A stretch of DNA of 64,000 nt, from the NCBI RefSeq assembly GCF_002736205.1, contig NZ_CP024091.1:2539555-2603554 (forward strand), read 5' to 3'. Numbering within the stretch: position 1 is the first letter of the stretch; every line of letters begins with the position of its first letter. The position numbers and the translations under genes are program-made. Below the pieces are notes generated by a model. It saw nothing but the letters and a program-made list of their open reading frames with translations. It did no database searches and was not told where the DNA came from. Below are positions 1 through 8,949 of this stretch, in pieces. This stretch comes from Pedobacter ginsengisoli (GTDB lineage: Bacteria; Bacteroidota; Bacteroidia; Sphingobacteriales; Sphingobacteriaceae).

Positions 1-995
1 ATTAATGCCTGAGCACATTCAAATACTGCATATAGCTGAGGCACACCTACACCAGCTATAATTCTGGTAGTACAGATAGAACCCGGACCAATACCAACTT
101 TTACAGCATCAGCTCCGGCAGCTGCCAATGCCCTTGCAGCATCTGCTGTAGCAATATTACCAGCAATAACCTGTAAGTCAGGAAACTTAGCTTTAATGGC
201 TTTAACCATATCGATAACTCCTTTAGAGTGGCCGTGTGCAGTATCAACTGTAACTACATCAACTCCAGCTTGTACCAATGCAGCTACACGATCAATGTTA
301 TCAGCTGCTACACCTACTGCAGCACCTACGCGTAATCTGCCATGTTCGTCTTTACAGGCTTTAGGATAATTTTTATATTTCTGGATATCCTTGAATGTAA
401 TTAACCCAGCCAATTTACCTTCACTATCAATTACAGGAAGTTTTTCAATTTTATAATCTTGTAAAATTTCTTCCGCCTGTAAAAGTGTTGTACCCTCAGC
501 AGCAGTGATTAGATTTTCACTGGTCATCACTTCAGAAACTTTACGTTGCATATCTTTTTGGAAGCGTAAATCTCTATTGGTAATTATACCAACCAATTTT
601 CGATCTGAATCTATAACAGGAATTCCGCCTATTTTAAATTCCTTCATGATCTGAAAAGCATCAGCAACTTTAGCATCTTTGCTTAGAGTAACAGGATCCT
701 GGATCATTCCACTTTCTGAGCGTTTTACTTTTCTTACTTCTTCTGCCTGACGCTCAATGCTCATGTTTTTATGTAGCATTCCGATACCTCCTGCCTGGGC
801 AATGGCAATAGCCAAACCAGATTCAGTTACAGTATCCATTGCTGCAGAAACTACGGGAACATTAATGCGTATTTTTTTTGTAAGGAAACTGCCTGTATCC
901 ACGTCACGGGGCAGAACTTCAGAATAAGCAGGCACTAATAATACGTCATCGTATGTTAGTCCTTCGGCGATAAATTTATTGGGATCGAGTTGCAT
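1..995 (-). CDS. guaB: IMP dehydrogenase, C-terminus cut by window edge
   Basis: Inosine-5'-monophosphate dehydrogenase oxidises IMP to XMP with NAD+, the committed step of GMP synthesis in the cytosol. Read from the complement, the protein starts [20 protein letters not shown] and continues with the conserved AAMDTVTE segment near residue 50. Two CBS domains lie at about residues 95-210, and the catalytic loop GPGSICTTR places the active cysteine near residue 308. About 331 residues are visible of the usual 490 or so; the remainder lies left of the window. The gene stands alone, with its own promoter just upstream. Identification is secure from the catalytic loop and domain order. Confidence 0.97.
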   Translation of the reverse strand, partial: MQLDPNKFIAEGLTYDDVLLVPAYSEVLPRDVDTGSFLTKKIRINVPVVSAAMDTVTESGLAIAIAQAGGIGMLHKNMSIERQAEEVRKVKRSESGMIQDPVTLSKDAKVADAFQIMKEFKIGGIPVIDSDRKLVGIITNRDLRFQKDMQRKVSEVMTSENLITAAEGTTLLQAEEILQDYKIEKLPVIDSEGKLAGLITFKDIQKYKNYPKACKDEHGRLRVGAAVGVAADNIDRVAALVQAGVDVVTVDTAHGHSKGVIDMVKAIKAKFPDLQVIAGNIATADAARALAAAGADAVKVGIGPGSICTTRIIAGVGVPQLYAVFECAQAL

Positions 996-1027
996 AGCAA
1001 ATAATTTATGAGTTACTATTTGCCGGG

Positions 1028-1059
1028 CAAAAGTACGATTATTATTGATATTACGCAAG
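1028..1059 (-). promoter_or_regulatory. Bacteroidota-type promoter of guaB
   Basis: On the minus strand a TACTTTTG box (complement of 1028-1035) matches the Bacteroidota -7 consensus TAnnTTTG. A TTG lies 20 bases further upstream (complement of 1056-1058). The -7 box is about 33 bases from the guaB start codon. The call rests on motif and spacing only. Confidence 0.55.
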
Positions 1060-1159
1060 AGTTTAGCAAATATTGGCCATTGGCATTAAAAGTTTACAAT
1101 TAAATTAAATAGTGAAAAGGAATAATATTGAACAGTTGTTTTAGTTTAATAACAAATTC

Positions 1160-2776
1160 CTAAAATCCAGTATCAAACCGTTTTACTCCTGCTCCTATTC
1201 TCACAGGCTCAGGATTCTTTGTTGGATTAAATGGGTCATAATAATAAAGTGACGCCTGCTGAAATAGTGGAATATGCATTTTTAAACGTTGCATAAATCC
1301 TTGAAAATCCTTTCCATTTTTACTCCATGCAGCTTCTGCCAAAGCAGTTATTCGCGGAAACAACAGATAATCCAGCCTTTGATCGCTTTGAATTGTTTCT
1401 GCCCATAAATCTGCCTGTACGCCCAGAATTTGGTTTTTATTCACAGAACCGCCTATGTAATTATCCTGAGAAAAAGAATAAACGCTTTCTAATGCATTGT
1501 ATAATTTATTGCTCCATTTGCGACCGTAATTATGGGTGCTATCCTGAACAAAATCAAAATAAAACGGTAATCGAGGGCACAGTACTGTCTCATATCCCTT
1601 TTTTAACGAAAGATTTAACATATCTGGTTTATCGTGTCTCCACCAGAAGATAATCGTTTTGTCTTTAGGCAGGTCTACTTCGGCCATCTCGTCCCAAACT
1701 AAGAGCTTGGCATTCATATTATATACCGAATCTGCCATACGTTTCATGAAATATTTTTCTACTTCTTTAACATTTGCCAGCCCCTTGTTTTGCATTAATG
1801 CTTTAATATCAGCATTTGAAGACCATTGCTGATTTCCATAACTTACCTCATCGCCACCAAGATGGATCATTCCAGAGGGGAACAATGCATTTGTTTCCCT
1901 AAGGATATTTGTAAGATATTGATAAGTACTTTCTTTACCTGGATTAAAAGTGAACTCAGGATGTCCTTCAGATCCACCTCCGCTAAATTCAGGATATGCA
2001 CGGTTCGCTGCAGAAGCATGTCCTGGCATATCTATTTCCGGGATAACAGTAATAAATCTCTGAGCCGCATAAGCTACTACTTCCTTCACCTGTTCTTGTG
2101 TATAATATTGTGAAGGTAAAGTTCCATCCAAAAAATCACCAATACCACCAATTAATGCGAGCCCCGGATATTTTTTAATTTCAATACGCCATGCAGGCTC
2201 ATCGGTAAGATGCCAGTGAAAACGATTCAATTTATAAAATGCCATCCAGTCCAGGATCGATTTAACTTTTGCGATACCAAAGAAGTGTCTTGATTCATCA
2301 AGCATTAAACCCCGCCATTCATACAAAGGGCTATCCTGTATTTTCCATCCTTGTAATGAAAGTGATCCTTTTACATTTTTTGATTGCCGCGCAATTTGCA
2401 GTAAGGACACTACCCCATAAAAGGCACCCTCTGCATCATTGGCTGTTATCAAAACACCTTTCGGATTTATTTCAAGCGTGTAGGCATCTGCTCCTTTTTT
2501 CGAAGTAAGTATCAGTTTTATGCCCGTAGCTTTAGCTACTTTGTAAACACTTAATGGTACCCCCTGCTCCTTCAGCAGTTCTTGCTGAAGATAATTAGCA
2601 ACTGGCCTTAAAAGTTCTGTCTCTATAACTACGGGGGTATGAGTGTTTAGCACAAAAACTCCGTTTGTTTTAGCAAACTTTACAGGCTGAGGGATTATTG
2701 GGCAAGTTTCCTGGGCATTTGTGGCCTGATATCCAAACAGCAAACTCCAAGCAAGTAATAATCGTTTTAATTTCAT
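1160..2776 (-). CDS. secreted beta-N-acetylhexosaminidase, GH20
   Basis: A glycoside hydrolase family 20 enzyme that should release terminal GlcNAc or GalNAc from oligosaccharides in the periplasm or outside. A signal peptide covers residues 1-21 (basic start, hydrophobic core, ending in NAQ). The GH20b domain follows to about 145, then the TIM barrel with DESRHFF (about 160), NRFHWHLTDE (about 184) and the catalytic pair D309-E310 in HLGGDE. The 538-residue length suits the family. It is the last gene of the uronate operon, 17 bases behind kduD, so a glycosaminoglycan-type substrate with alternating hexosamine and uronate is a reasonable inference. No lyase gene is in the window. Confidence 0.93.
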   Translation of the reverse strand: MKLKRLLLAWSLLFGYQATNAQETCPIIPQPVKFAKTNGVFVLNTHTPVVIETELLRPVANYLQQELLKEQGVPLSVYKVAKATGIKLILTSKKGADAYTLEINPKGVLITANDAEGAFYGVVSLLQIARQSKNVKGSLSLQGWKIQDSPLYEWRGLMLDESRHFFGIAKVKSILDWMAFYKLNRFHWHLTDEPAWRIEIKKYPGLALIGGIGDFLDGTLPSQYYTQEQVKEVVAYAAQRFITVIPEIDMPGHASAANRAYPEFSGGGSEGHPEFTFNPGKESTYQYLTNILRETNALFPSGMIHLGGDEVSYGNQQWSSNADIKALMQNKGLANVKEVEKYFMKRMADSVYNMNAKLLVWDEMAEVDLPKDKTIIFWWRHDKPDMLNLSLKKGYETVLCPRLPFYFDFVQDSTHNYGRKWSNKLYNALESVYSFSQDNYIGGSVNKNQILGVQADLWAETIQSDQRLDYLLFPRITALAEAAWSKNGKDFQGFMQRLKMHIPLFQQASLYYYDPFNPTKNPEPVRIGAGVKRFDTGF

Positions 2777-2793
2777 TTAATCAATGATTTAAA

Positions 2794-3564
2794 TTATCTA
2801 CCCATCCATCCACCATCTACAGTCATTACTGTACCATGCATATAGGAAGAAGCCTCTGTAGCCAGAAAAACAACCGGTCCTTTGAAATCTTCCGGTTCGC
2901 CCCATCGTCCTGCAGGAATACGTTCCATAATAGAGCGACTGCGATTCTCATCAGCTCTTAATGCAGTTGTATTATCAGTTGAAATGTATCCGGGTGCAAT
3001 TGCATTAACATTTACTCCTTTAGCTGCCCATTCGTTAGCAAAGGCTTTGGTTAACTGCCCAATCGCCCCTTTACTGGCGGCATAGCCCGGCACTGTAATT
3101 CCACCTTGAAAAGTTAGCAGAGAAGCGGTAAAAATTACCTTACCATATCCCCGCAAAACCATTTCTTTTCCAATTTCTCTGGTAAGAATAAAAGGAGCGG
3201 ATTGATTTACAGCTATCACTTCATCCCAATACTCATCCGGGTGTTCTGATACGGGCTTTCTTAAAATTGTTCCGGCATTATTTATAAGGATATCAATTAC
3301 CGGATGATCTTTCTTAACCTGTTCAATAAATTGCTTAAGCGAGCTGCGATTACTAAAATCACATTGGTATGCATAAAATTTTCTACCAAGTAATGTTACA
3401 GAATTTTCTACATCGCTGCCTGATAATTCTAAATTGGCAGACACACCAATAATATCCGCTCCCGCTTCCGCAAGTGCTTCTGCCATAGCTTTTCCTATAC
3501 CTCTTTTACATCCTGTTACTAAAGCAGTTTTTCCTTTTAAATTAAATAAATCAAGTATCGCCAT
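2794..3564 (-). CDS. kduD: 2-dehydro-3-deoxy-D-gluconate 5-dehydrogenase (SDR)
   Basis: A short-chain dehydrogenase of the KduD type, which reduces 2,5-diketo-3-deoxygluconate to 2-keto-3-deoxygluconate in the cytosol. The Rossmann motif TGCKRGIG lies at about residues 18-25, NNAG at about 95-98, and the catalytic set is N120, S148, Y161 and K165 (YAASK). The C-terminus MTVDGGWMGR is typical of KduD. Length 256 is normal. It lies 10 bases after the DUF4861 gene and one gene after kduI, which makes the next enzyme's substrate, so context supports KduD over a generic SDR. Confidence 0.9.
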   Translation of the reverse strand: MAILDLFNLKGKTALVTGCKRGIGKAMAEALAEAGADIIGVSANLELSGSDVENSVTLLGRKFYAYQCDFSNRSSLKQFIEQVKKDHPVIDILINNAGTILRKPVSEHPDEYWDEVIAVNQSAPFILTREIGKEMVLRGYGKVIFTASLLTFQGGITVPGYAASKGAIGQLTKAFANEWAAKGVNVNAIAPGYISTDNTTALRADENRSRSIMERIPAGRWGEPEDFKGPVVFLATEASSYMHGTVMTVDGGWMGR

Positions 3565-3574
3565 TATATAAATC

Positions 3575-4714
3575 TTATTGCACTTTTACCGTTAGTGGGT
3601 AGTTTAATTTCTGATTAAAACTTTCAAGATGTTTAAACCATTCTTTTGCTGTAGTAATTTCATTGCCCTTGCTCCATGCCGAGCCATTATAATAAACTAT
3701 TGGCTCTTTGCTTTTTATTACGGTATGGGTCAATAGATGAACTTTATCAGTATCCATCTTTACCTTCCCACCAGGAATTATTGTCGCTACCCCGGTAGTC
3801 CCATCTGCTCCATGTTCTGGTTCCCAATATCCCATTATGCCTTGCTGCTCATCCATCATTACCACTCCTGGTTCTGCTCGTTTCACGATACCTATCACTA
3901 CTGGAAGATCTCCACTTTCCGGATAAGAATAATCAGCTTGTATACGGTTAAAGTGAGAGCCCGCATCTAAAGATATTGTTTTCAAAACTTTAACTGGCTT
4001 ACCTGCAACATCCCACTCGTCATATCCTAATTGAAAAGAGGTACGAAGGGGACCATTGTCTAATACTTTCCAGTGATGATAATTCTTTGAATAGTAAACA
4101 GAATCGTTGACGTAAGGAGCAATATCACCTGCTCCTAAAGTTAAACCTACGCTATAATAATCCATTCCACTACCATGATCTTTATGGTAGTCGCCTGTTT
4201 TGTACCAATCATTAATTACAAGTTTGCTTGTTCTTTTAACCCAAATATCTATCCCAAAAGCATTATCTTTTCTGGTCTCCAAAGCTTTTCCGTACATACG
4301 ATTAGCCACTTTATCATTTTCCCACGCAAAGTCATCGTAACGTTCAGGCACATATCGTCCATAGGTTTTCTTTGCTATGGCAGCAGGCTTACCCGGCACA
4401 ATCAGAAGCCTAACATTTCCTTTAGCTTTAACATTAACCTGTATTAGCAAATTCTGTATTGCTACTTCTCCTTTGTGCTCCAACTGAAAAGGAATTTCTT
4501 TTTTGGTGGCGGCATCCAATACTTTGAAGTTCAATGTATCAATACCTGGATATTTTGTAATAATAGAAGTCCAGTTAACAGACAATACCTCACCCACCCT
4601 TTCTACATTAGATGAATTATTTACAACAATGGTAGATTTTACCACATTTGTTTGTGCCTGTGCAAAAAAAGATGCACCAGGTAACAACAGTAATAAAGCA
4701 AATACTTTTTTCAT
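3575..4714 (-). CDS. secreted DUF4861 family protein
   Basis: A secreted protein of the DUF4861 family, which recurs in polysaccharide utilisation loci for uronate-containing glycans; its biochemical role is not firmly known to me. The ATG at 4714 was chosen because it is followed by a clear signal peptide (MKKVFALLLLLPGASFFAQ). A longer frame begins at 4822 but would overlap the kduI end and puts the signal peptide inside. The body is beta-rich with aromatic residues, including a YERYDDFAWENDKVANRMYG-like stretch near residue 110. Operon position between kduI and kduD suggests a role in handling uronate oligosaccharides; a lyase or hydrolase activity is possible but unproven. Confidence 0.75.
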   Translation of the reverse strand: MKKVFALLLLLPGASFFAQAQTNVVKSTIVVNNSSNVERVGEVLSVNWTSIITKYPGIDTLNFKVLDAATKKEIPFQLEHKGEVAIQNLLIQVNVKAKGNVRLLIVPGKPAAIAKKTYGRYVPERYDDFAWENDKVANRMYGKALETRKDNAFGIDIWVKRTSKLVINDWYKTGDYHKDHGSGMDYYSVGLTLGAGDIAPYVNDSVYYSKNYHHWKVLDNGPLRTSFQLGYDEWDVAGKPVKVLKTISLDAGSHFNRIQADYSYPESGDLPVVIGIVKRAEPGVVMMDEQQGIMGYWEPEHGADGTTGVATIIPGGKVKMDTDKVHLLTHTVIKSKEPIVYYNGSAWSKGNEITTAKEWFKHLESFNQKLNYPLTVKVQ

Positions 4715-4724
4715 AATTCTATTA

Positions 4725-5567
4725 CTATTTAAGCTCATTAATTGCACAGTGATCCATGTCTCCGTAGTCAAGATTTTCTCCTGCCATGCCCCAGATAAAT
4801 GTATAATTACTTGTACCTGCACCCGAATGTATAGACCAATTAGGCGAAATTACAGCCTGTTCATTCTGCATCCAAATATGTCGCGTTTCCTGTGGTTCAC
4901 CCATAAAATGACAAACACTTTGACCTTGCGGAACTTCGAAATAGAAATAAACCTCCATGCGACGATCATGAGTATGTGCTGGCATTGTATTCCAAACGCT
5001 TCCACTCTTTAGTTCCGTCATTCCCATTTGCAGCTGACATGTAGGCAAAACACTATTCACTAATAGCTTATTTATTATCCTATGATTTGCAGTTTCAGCA
5101 GTTCCAAGCTCCACAATCTCTGCCTCGGCCTTTGAAACTTTTTTACTTGGATATTTATGATGAGCCGGTGCAGAATTAATATAAAACTTTGCTGGTTTCT
5201 CCTTATCAGCCGATGCAAATGTTACATTTTTAGTGCCCTTACCAAGGTAAAGTGCTTCCTTGAAATCAATATCATAATTAACTCCATCGGCAATAATAGT
5301 ACCCTTGCCGCCTACATTAATAATACCCAATTCCCTTCTTTCTAAAAAGTACTCAGCTTTTAAACTGTCAGGGTTTGAAAGCTGTACAACTTCATTTACA
5401 GGCATTACTCCTCCCGAAATATATCGATCGTAATGAGATAGGGTAAGATTAATATGATCAGCCTCGAAGATATGGGGAATCAGAAAATTTTTGCGCAAAT
5501 CTACCGTATTCATCTGTTTGGTTTCAGTGGGACTTAGAGCGTATCTGCTTTCGAAATTTGTTTGCAT
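4725..5567 (-). CDS. kduI: 5-dehydro-4-deoxy-D-glucuronate isomerase
   Basis: KduI converts 5-keto-4-deoxyuronate, formed spontaneously from the unsaturated uronate released by GH88/GH105 enzymes, into 2,5-diketo-3-deoxygluconate. The protein starts MQTNFESRYALSP, carries the DRYISGGVMP segment near residue 48, and has the cupin metal site with HTHDRRMEVYFYFE near residue 198 and further histidines downstream. It ends with the family's MDHCAINELK tail. Length 280 is standard. It sits 22 bases behind the GH88 gene that supplies its substrate. Cytosolic; no signal peptide. Confidence 0.96.
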   Translation of the reverse strand: MQTNFESRYALSPTETKQMNTVDLRKNFLIPHIFEADHINLTLSHYDRYISGGVMPVNEVVQLSNPDSLKAEYFLERRELGIINVGGKGTIIADGVNYDIDFKEALYLGKGTKNVTFASADKEKPAKFYINSAPAHHKYPSKKVSKAEAEIVELGTAETANHRIINKLLVNSVLPTCQLQMGMTELKSGSVWNTMPAHTHDRRMEVYFYFEVPQGQSVCHFMGEPQETRHIWMQNEQAVISPNWSIHSGAGTSNYTFIWGMAGENLDYGDMDHCAINELK

Positions 5568-5589
5568 GTCTTTTAAATTTTCTTGTTTT

Positions 5590-6786
5590 TTATAAGTACC
5601 AGGTTTTATAACGGTGTAAAGCTTCTAAAAAATAGTAATCAGCATAGGTTAACGGAACATCAACTTCCGATTTATGAGGAATTGAACCTACACTATGCTT
5701 CAATAGAAACCCACCATTTTCACCTAGTTTTGCACGGTAGGTATCAGAAGCAAGCGTTCTTAATGCTGTTTCTGCAACACTTAAATATTGTTTACGTTCC
5801 TTTTTATCCGAATACTGCGCAAGTTCCAATAAGGCAGAAGCCATAACGGCACCCGCAGAAGCATCACGAAGGGCATTAGGTATACCAGGTGCATTATAAT
5901 CCCAATAAGGAATCATATCTGCAGGCATATTGGGATCGTTTAACATGAATTTAGCTATATTTTTAGCCTGACTTAAATACTTCTTGTTCTTAGTAAAGCG
6001 ATACATCATAGTATATCCATACAAGCCCCAGGCTTGTCCTCTGCTCCATGCAGATGAGTCTGCTGCTCCCTGTGCTGTTATCTTTTGCAAAACTTTGCCT
6101 GTTTTCATATCATAATCAATAACATGATATGAGCTAAAATCTGGTCTGAAATGATTTTTGATAGTTGAATTAGCATGAGTAATTGCAATCTGTTTGTATT
6201 TTTTATCACCTCCATGGTCACTTACCCAGCTCAACAGCTCCAGATTCATCATATTATCTATAATAACCGGCCCAGCCATTTTTTTACTCGAATTCCACGA
6301 CTGGATTACCCCGGCCTCCGGATGAAAACGTGTTGATAAAGATTGGGCTGCTGTATCAATTGTTTTCTTGTAGGAAGGATCTTTCAAGATTCGGTAAGCA
6401 TTACCAAAACTGCAATACATCATAAAACCTAAATCGTGATTACCTGTATAATGCTTTTCTTTTTCCAGAATAGAAAGACGCGCCTTAGCCTCCTTCAAAA
6501 TATCTGAATCTTTTGTATACTCATAGATATAAAGCAATGTACCCGGAAAAAAACCACTACACCACCACTTGGTATCACTTGTTTCTACTTTATCTGTTTT
6601 TTCGTAATAGGTTTTAGGCATCACATCTGCAGGTACATTTTTGGCAAGCACCTTATATTGCTGATCAGCAAATTTAAATTGCTCATCAATCAACTGTCCC
6701 ATTTTTCCATCCCTATTTTGGGCGTTTAGCATTCCATTGTTTATCAGTAAAAAACAGACTGCAACAAATAGTTTTCTCATCATCAA
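5590..6786 (-). CDS. unsaturated glucuronyl hydrolase, GH88
   Basis: GH88 enzymes hydrate the 4,5-unsaturated uronate at the non-reducing end of lyase products and so release it. A signal peptide (MMMRKLFVAVCFLLINNGML) directs export. The (alpha/alpha)6 barrel shows WWCSGFFPG (about 74), HDLGFMM with D118, IIDNMMNLE with D177, and AWSRGQAWGLYG near 248. D118 and D177 match the two catalytic aspartates of the family (Asp88 and Asp149 in the Bacillus GL1 enzyme). Length 398 is typical. First enzyme gene after the LacI-type regulator. Confidence 0.92.
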   Translation of the reverse strand: MMMRKLFVAVCFLLINNGMLNAQNRDGKMGQLIDEQFKFADQQYKVLAKNVPADVMPKTYYEKTDKVETSDTKWWCSGFFPGTLLYIYEYTKDSDILKEAKARLSILEKEKHYTGNHDLGFMMYCSFGNAYRILKDPSYKKTIDTAAQSLSTRFHPEAGVIQSWNSSKKMAGPVIIDNMMNLELLSWVSDHGGDKKYKQIAITHANSTIKNHFRPDFSSYHVIDYDMKTGKVLQKITAQGAADSSAWSRGQAWGLYGYTMMYRFTKNKKYLSQAKNIAKFMLNDPNMPADMIPYWDYNAPGIPNALRDASAGAVMASALLELAQYSDKKERKQYLSVAETALRTLASDTYRAKLGENGGFLLKHSVGSIPHKSEVDVPLTYADYYFLEALHRYKTWYL

Positions 6787-6807
6787 ATGTTATTTTAATA
6801 GTTTTTT

Positions 6808-7842
6808 TTAGGTTGTCATTCTTCTAATTAGCTGAACAGGTATAGTAATTGGCACTATTGTTTCATTAGTTACGTTTGTAGCATTTTTTAATAAATTCAT
6901 TAGCGTTTCAACTATCTTTTTACCTACTTCATCAGGAAACTGTTCTATTGTGGTTATTGCAGGAGTAATTATTGATGTTCGGGGATCATTTGAATAACCT
7001 ATAATTTTTAACTCAGCAGGAACCACAATCCCCTTTTCTCTTGCAAATTCAAGGGCTGCTATTGCGCTGGTGTCATTATCTGTAAATAAACCATCGGGCA
7101 TAACATCTGCATCAAATAGTTTCCGCATGGCTTCTCTGGCGTTGGCATGCGTTAATTCCTGATGAAATATCCAGTTTTGATGCACAGGAAGTTTATGCTG
7201 CTCCATTGCTTTTAAAAAACCAGCCGATCGATCCTGATATAAATTTGAAGTTAAAGGGCCCGAAATATGAGCAATTCGTTTGCAGCCAGTTTCAATAAGG
7301 TGCGAAGTTGCAATATATCCTCCTCTAAAATCATCTCCCTTAATTATCGTTGCCTGCTGTTCAGTTAAAGGCACGCGATCATAAAAAACCACAGGAATAC
7401 CATTTTGCAAAAGCTTATCAAAATGGCTAAAATCTGTAGTCCCCAGCGTGCATGCTGCAATTAAGGCATCCACTCTTGACGATAAAAGTATTTCTGTAAG
7501 CTCCTTTTCCATGTCCAGAGAGTCGTTAGACTGACATATAATCAGGTTGTATCCATATTTCTGTAAACCGTTTTGAATAGTGGTAATAACCTCTGCATGA
7601 AAAAACATCGAAATCCTTGGTACAATAAGCCCCACTGTATGGGTTTTGTTGCTTCTTAAACCTGATGCCATGTTATTACGCCTATACCCCAACTGAGCAG
7701 CCATTTTTAGCACATCGCTTTTTGTTTTCTCCTTTACGTGCGGATGATCGTTAAGTGCACGGGAAATTGTTGCGGGCGAAAGCTTTAGCGCTTCCGCTAT
7801 ATCGAGAATTGTATTTTGCTGTACTTTTTTTTGGTTGGCCAT
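6808..7842 (-). CDS. LacI family transcriptional regulator
   Basis: A LacI/GalR repressor. The HTH at residues about 12-60 (TILDIAEALKLSPATISRAL, hinge near MASGLRSNKT) precedes a periplasmic-binding-like sensor domain (HTVGLIVPRISMFFHAEV to the C-terminus). Length 344 is normal. It is the first gene of the uronate operon, 21 bases ahead of GH88. A perfect LacI-type palindrome lies 69 bases upstream of its start, which fits autoregulation. The inferred ligand is a uronate catabolite such as KDG; the sequence alone does not show the ligand. Confidence 0.92.
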   Translation of the reverse strand: MANQKKVQQNTILDIAEALKLSPATISRALNDHPHVKEKTKSDVLKMAAQLGYRRNNMASGLRSNKTHTVGLIVPRISMFFHAEVITTIQNGLQKYGYNLIICQSNDSLDMEKELTEILLSSRVDALIAACTLGTTDFSHFDKLLQNGIPVVFYDRVPLTEQQATIIKGDDFRGGYIATSHLIETGCKRIAHISGPLTSNLYQDRSAGFLKAMEQHKLPVHQNWIFHQELTHANAREAMRKLFDADVMPDGLFTDNDTSAIAALEFAREKGIVVPAELKIIGYSNDPRTSIITPAITTIEQFPDEVGKKIVETLMNLLKNATNVTNETIVPITIPVQLIRRMTT

Positions 7843-7910
7843 TTTTAATATTATATGAGGCTGCTAAATCAAGTTAATCCGAACACCAAACTAATCAATA
7901 ATGCAATTAT

Positions 7911-7926
7911 ATGAAAACGTTTTCAT
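7911..7926. promoter_or_regulatory. LacI-type operator, perfect palindrome
   Basis: ATGAAAACGTTTTCAT is a perfect 16-base palindrome (18 with the flanking T and A), with the central CG characteristic of LacI/GalR operators. It lies 69 bases upstream of the lacI-type start codon, and is the best of three related sites in the window. Confidence 0.75.
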
Positions 7927-8054
7927 AATTTACAACAAATTATTTTAGCACGGTTTAATCATTGTTAAAACACATAAGTAATTCATGTAATTTAGGTTAA
8001 ACCAATGTATTCAAACTTTTTTGTTACAAAAAAATATCAGCATACCTTTACTAT

Positions 8055-8070
8055 ATGAAATCGTTTCCGT
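8055..8070. promoter_or_regulatory. weaker LacI-type operator upstream of lutA
   Basis: ATGAAATCGTTTCCGT matches the operator at 7911 at GAAA-CGTTT-C. It lies about 63 bases upstream of the lutA -7 box and 144 bases centre-to-centre from the stronger site, so cooperative binding by one repressor is possible. Confidence 0.45.
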
Positions 8071-8187
8071 TCTAAATAACAAACTAATCCGTATTATATT
8101 TTTAATAACATTATATTTACCGCCCAGCACCGTATATTTGCCTAAACACACAACTTAAGAACCAAATAAGATCAGATATTTATAGCC

Positions 8188-8928
8188 ATGACTGTTGGAC
8201 TTTTTATTCCCTGTTACATAGACCAGTTCTACCCTAACGCTGCCATTGCAACCTTAACTTTATTAAAAAAACTTGGAGTTAACGTAGTTTACCCTACTAA
8301 GCAAACCTGTTGCGGGCAACCTATGGCAAACTCCGGATTTGAACACCTTACACAAGGATGTAATGATTTATTTATAGAAAACTTTTCCGAATTTGACTAT
8401 GTTGTTTCACCTTCCGGAAGTTGCGTACTCCATATCAAAGATCATCTTCATGCAGACAAGGCGGAAGATAAAGCGCTTGGAATCAGAAAGAAAATTTATG
8501 AATTAACTGAATTCCTTACAGATGTACTTAAGGTTGAGAAATTGTCTGCTAGCTTTCCTCATAAAGTTGGAGTGCACCAAAGCTGTCATGGGCAGCGTGG
8601 ACTAATGCTCGCTCAAATGACAGAACTTGTAGAAGCTCCTTTCTCTAAACCACTGCATCTATTAAATATGGTTAAAGGTTTGGAGTTAATAAATTTGAAA
8701 CGTCCCGATGAATGTTGTGGTTTTGGAGGTACTTTTTGTGTTGCAGAAGAAGCTGTATCTGCAAAAATGGGTAAAGACAGGGTGGCAGATCATATTAATG
8801 GCGGTGCCGAATACATTACCGCGGCAGACATGTCCTGCCTGATGCATATGGAAGGCATATTACGCAGAGAGAACAGTAATGTTAAAGTAATACACATTGC
8901 AGAGATATTAAACGCACAGGAATTTTAA
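8188..8928 (+). CDS. lutA: L-lactate utilisation protein LutA (Fe-S, CCG domain)
   Basis: LutA/YkgE, one subunit of the LutABC complex that oxidises L-lactate to pyruvate. Two cysteine-rich CCG motifs are visible: CCGQPMANSG with C41-C42, and ECCGFGGTF at about residues 175-183; each usually helps bind an Fe-S cluster. Length 246 is standard and there is no signal peptide. It leads the plus-strand operon; lutB follows after 21 bases. In Bacteroidota lutABC often accompany deoxy-sugar catabolism that makes lactate; here it adjoins uronate genes. Confidence 0.93.
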   Translation: MTVGLFIPCYIDQFYPNAAIATLTLLKKLGVNVVYPTKQTCCGQPMANSGFEHLTQGCNDLFIENFSEFDYVVSPSGSCVLHIKDHLHADKAEDKALGIRKKIYELTEFLTDVLKVEKLSASFPHKVGVHQSCHGQRGLMLAQMTELVEAPFSKPLHLLNMVKGLELINLKRPDECCGFGGTFCVAEEAVSAKMGKDRVADHINGGAEYITAADMSCLMHMEGILRRENSNVKVIHIAEILNAQEF

Positions 8929-8949
8929 CCCTACAAACAAGCATATAAA

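Larger units (their letters stand above)
7843..8187. promoter_or_regulatory. divergent lacI / lutA control region
   Basis: This 345-base gap separates the divergent lacI-led operon from lutABC. It is very AT-rich and holds two LacI-type operators (7911 and 8055) and a good Bacteroidota -7 box, TATATTTG at 8133-8140, 48 bases before the lutA start; no clear -33 TTTG is visible for it. I see no open reading frame of note. Confidence 0.55.
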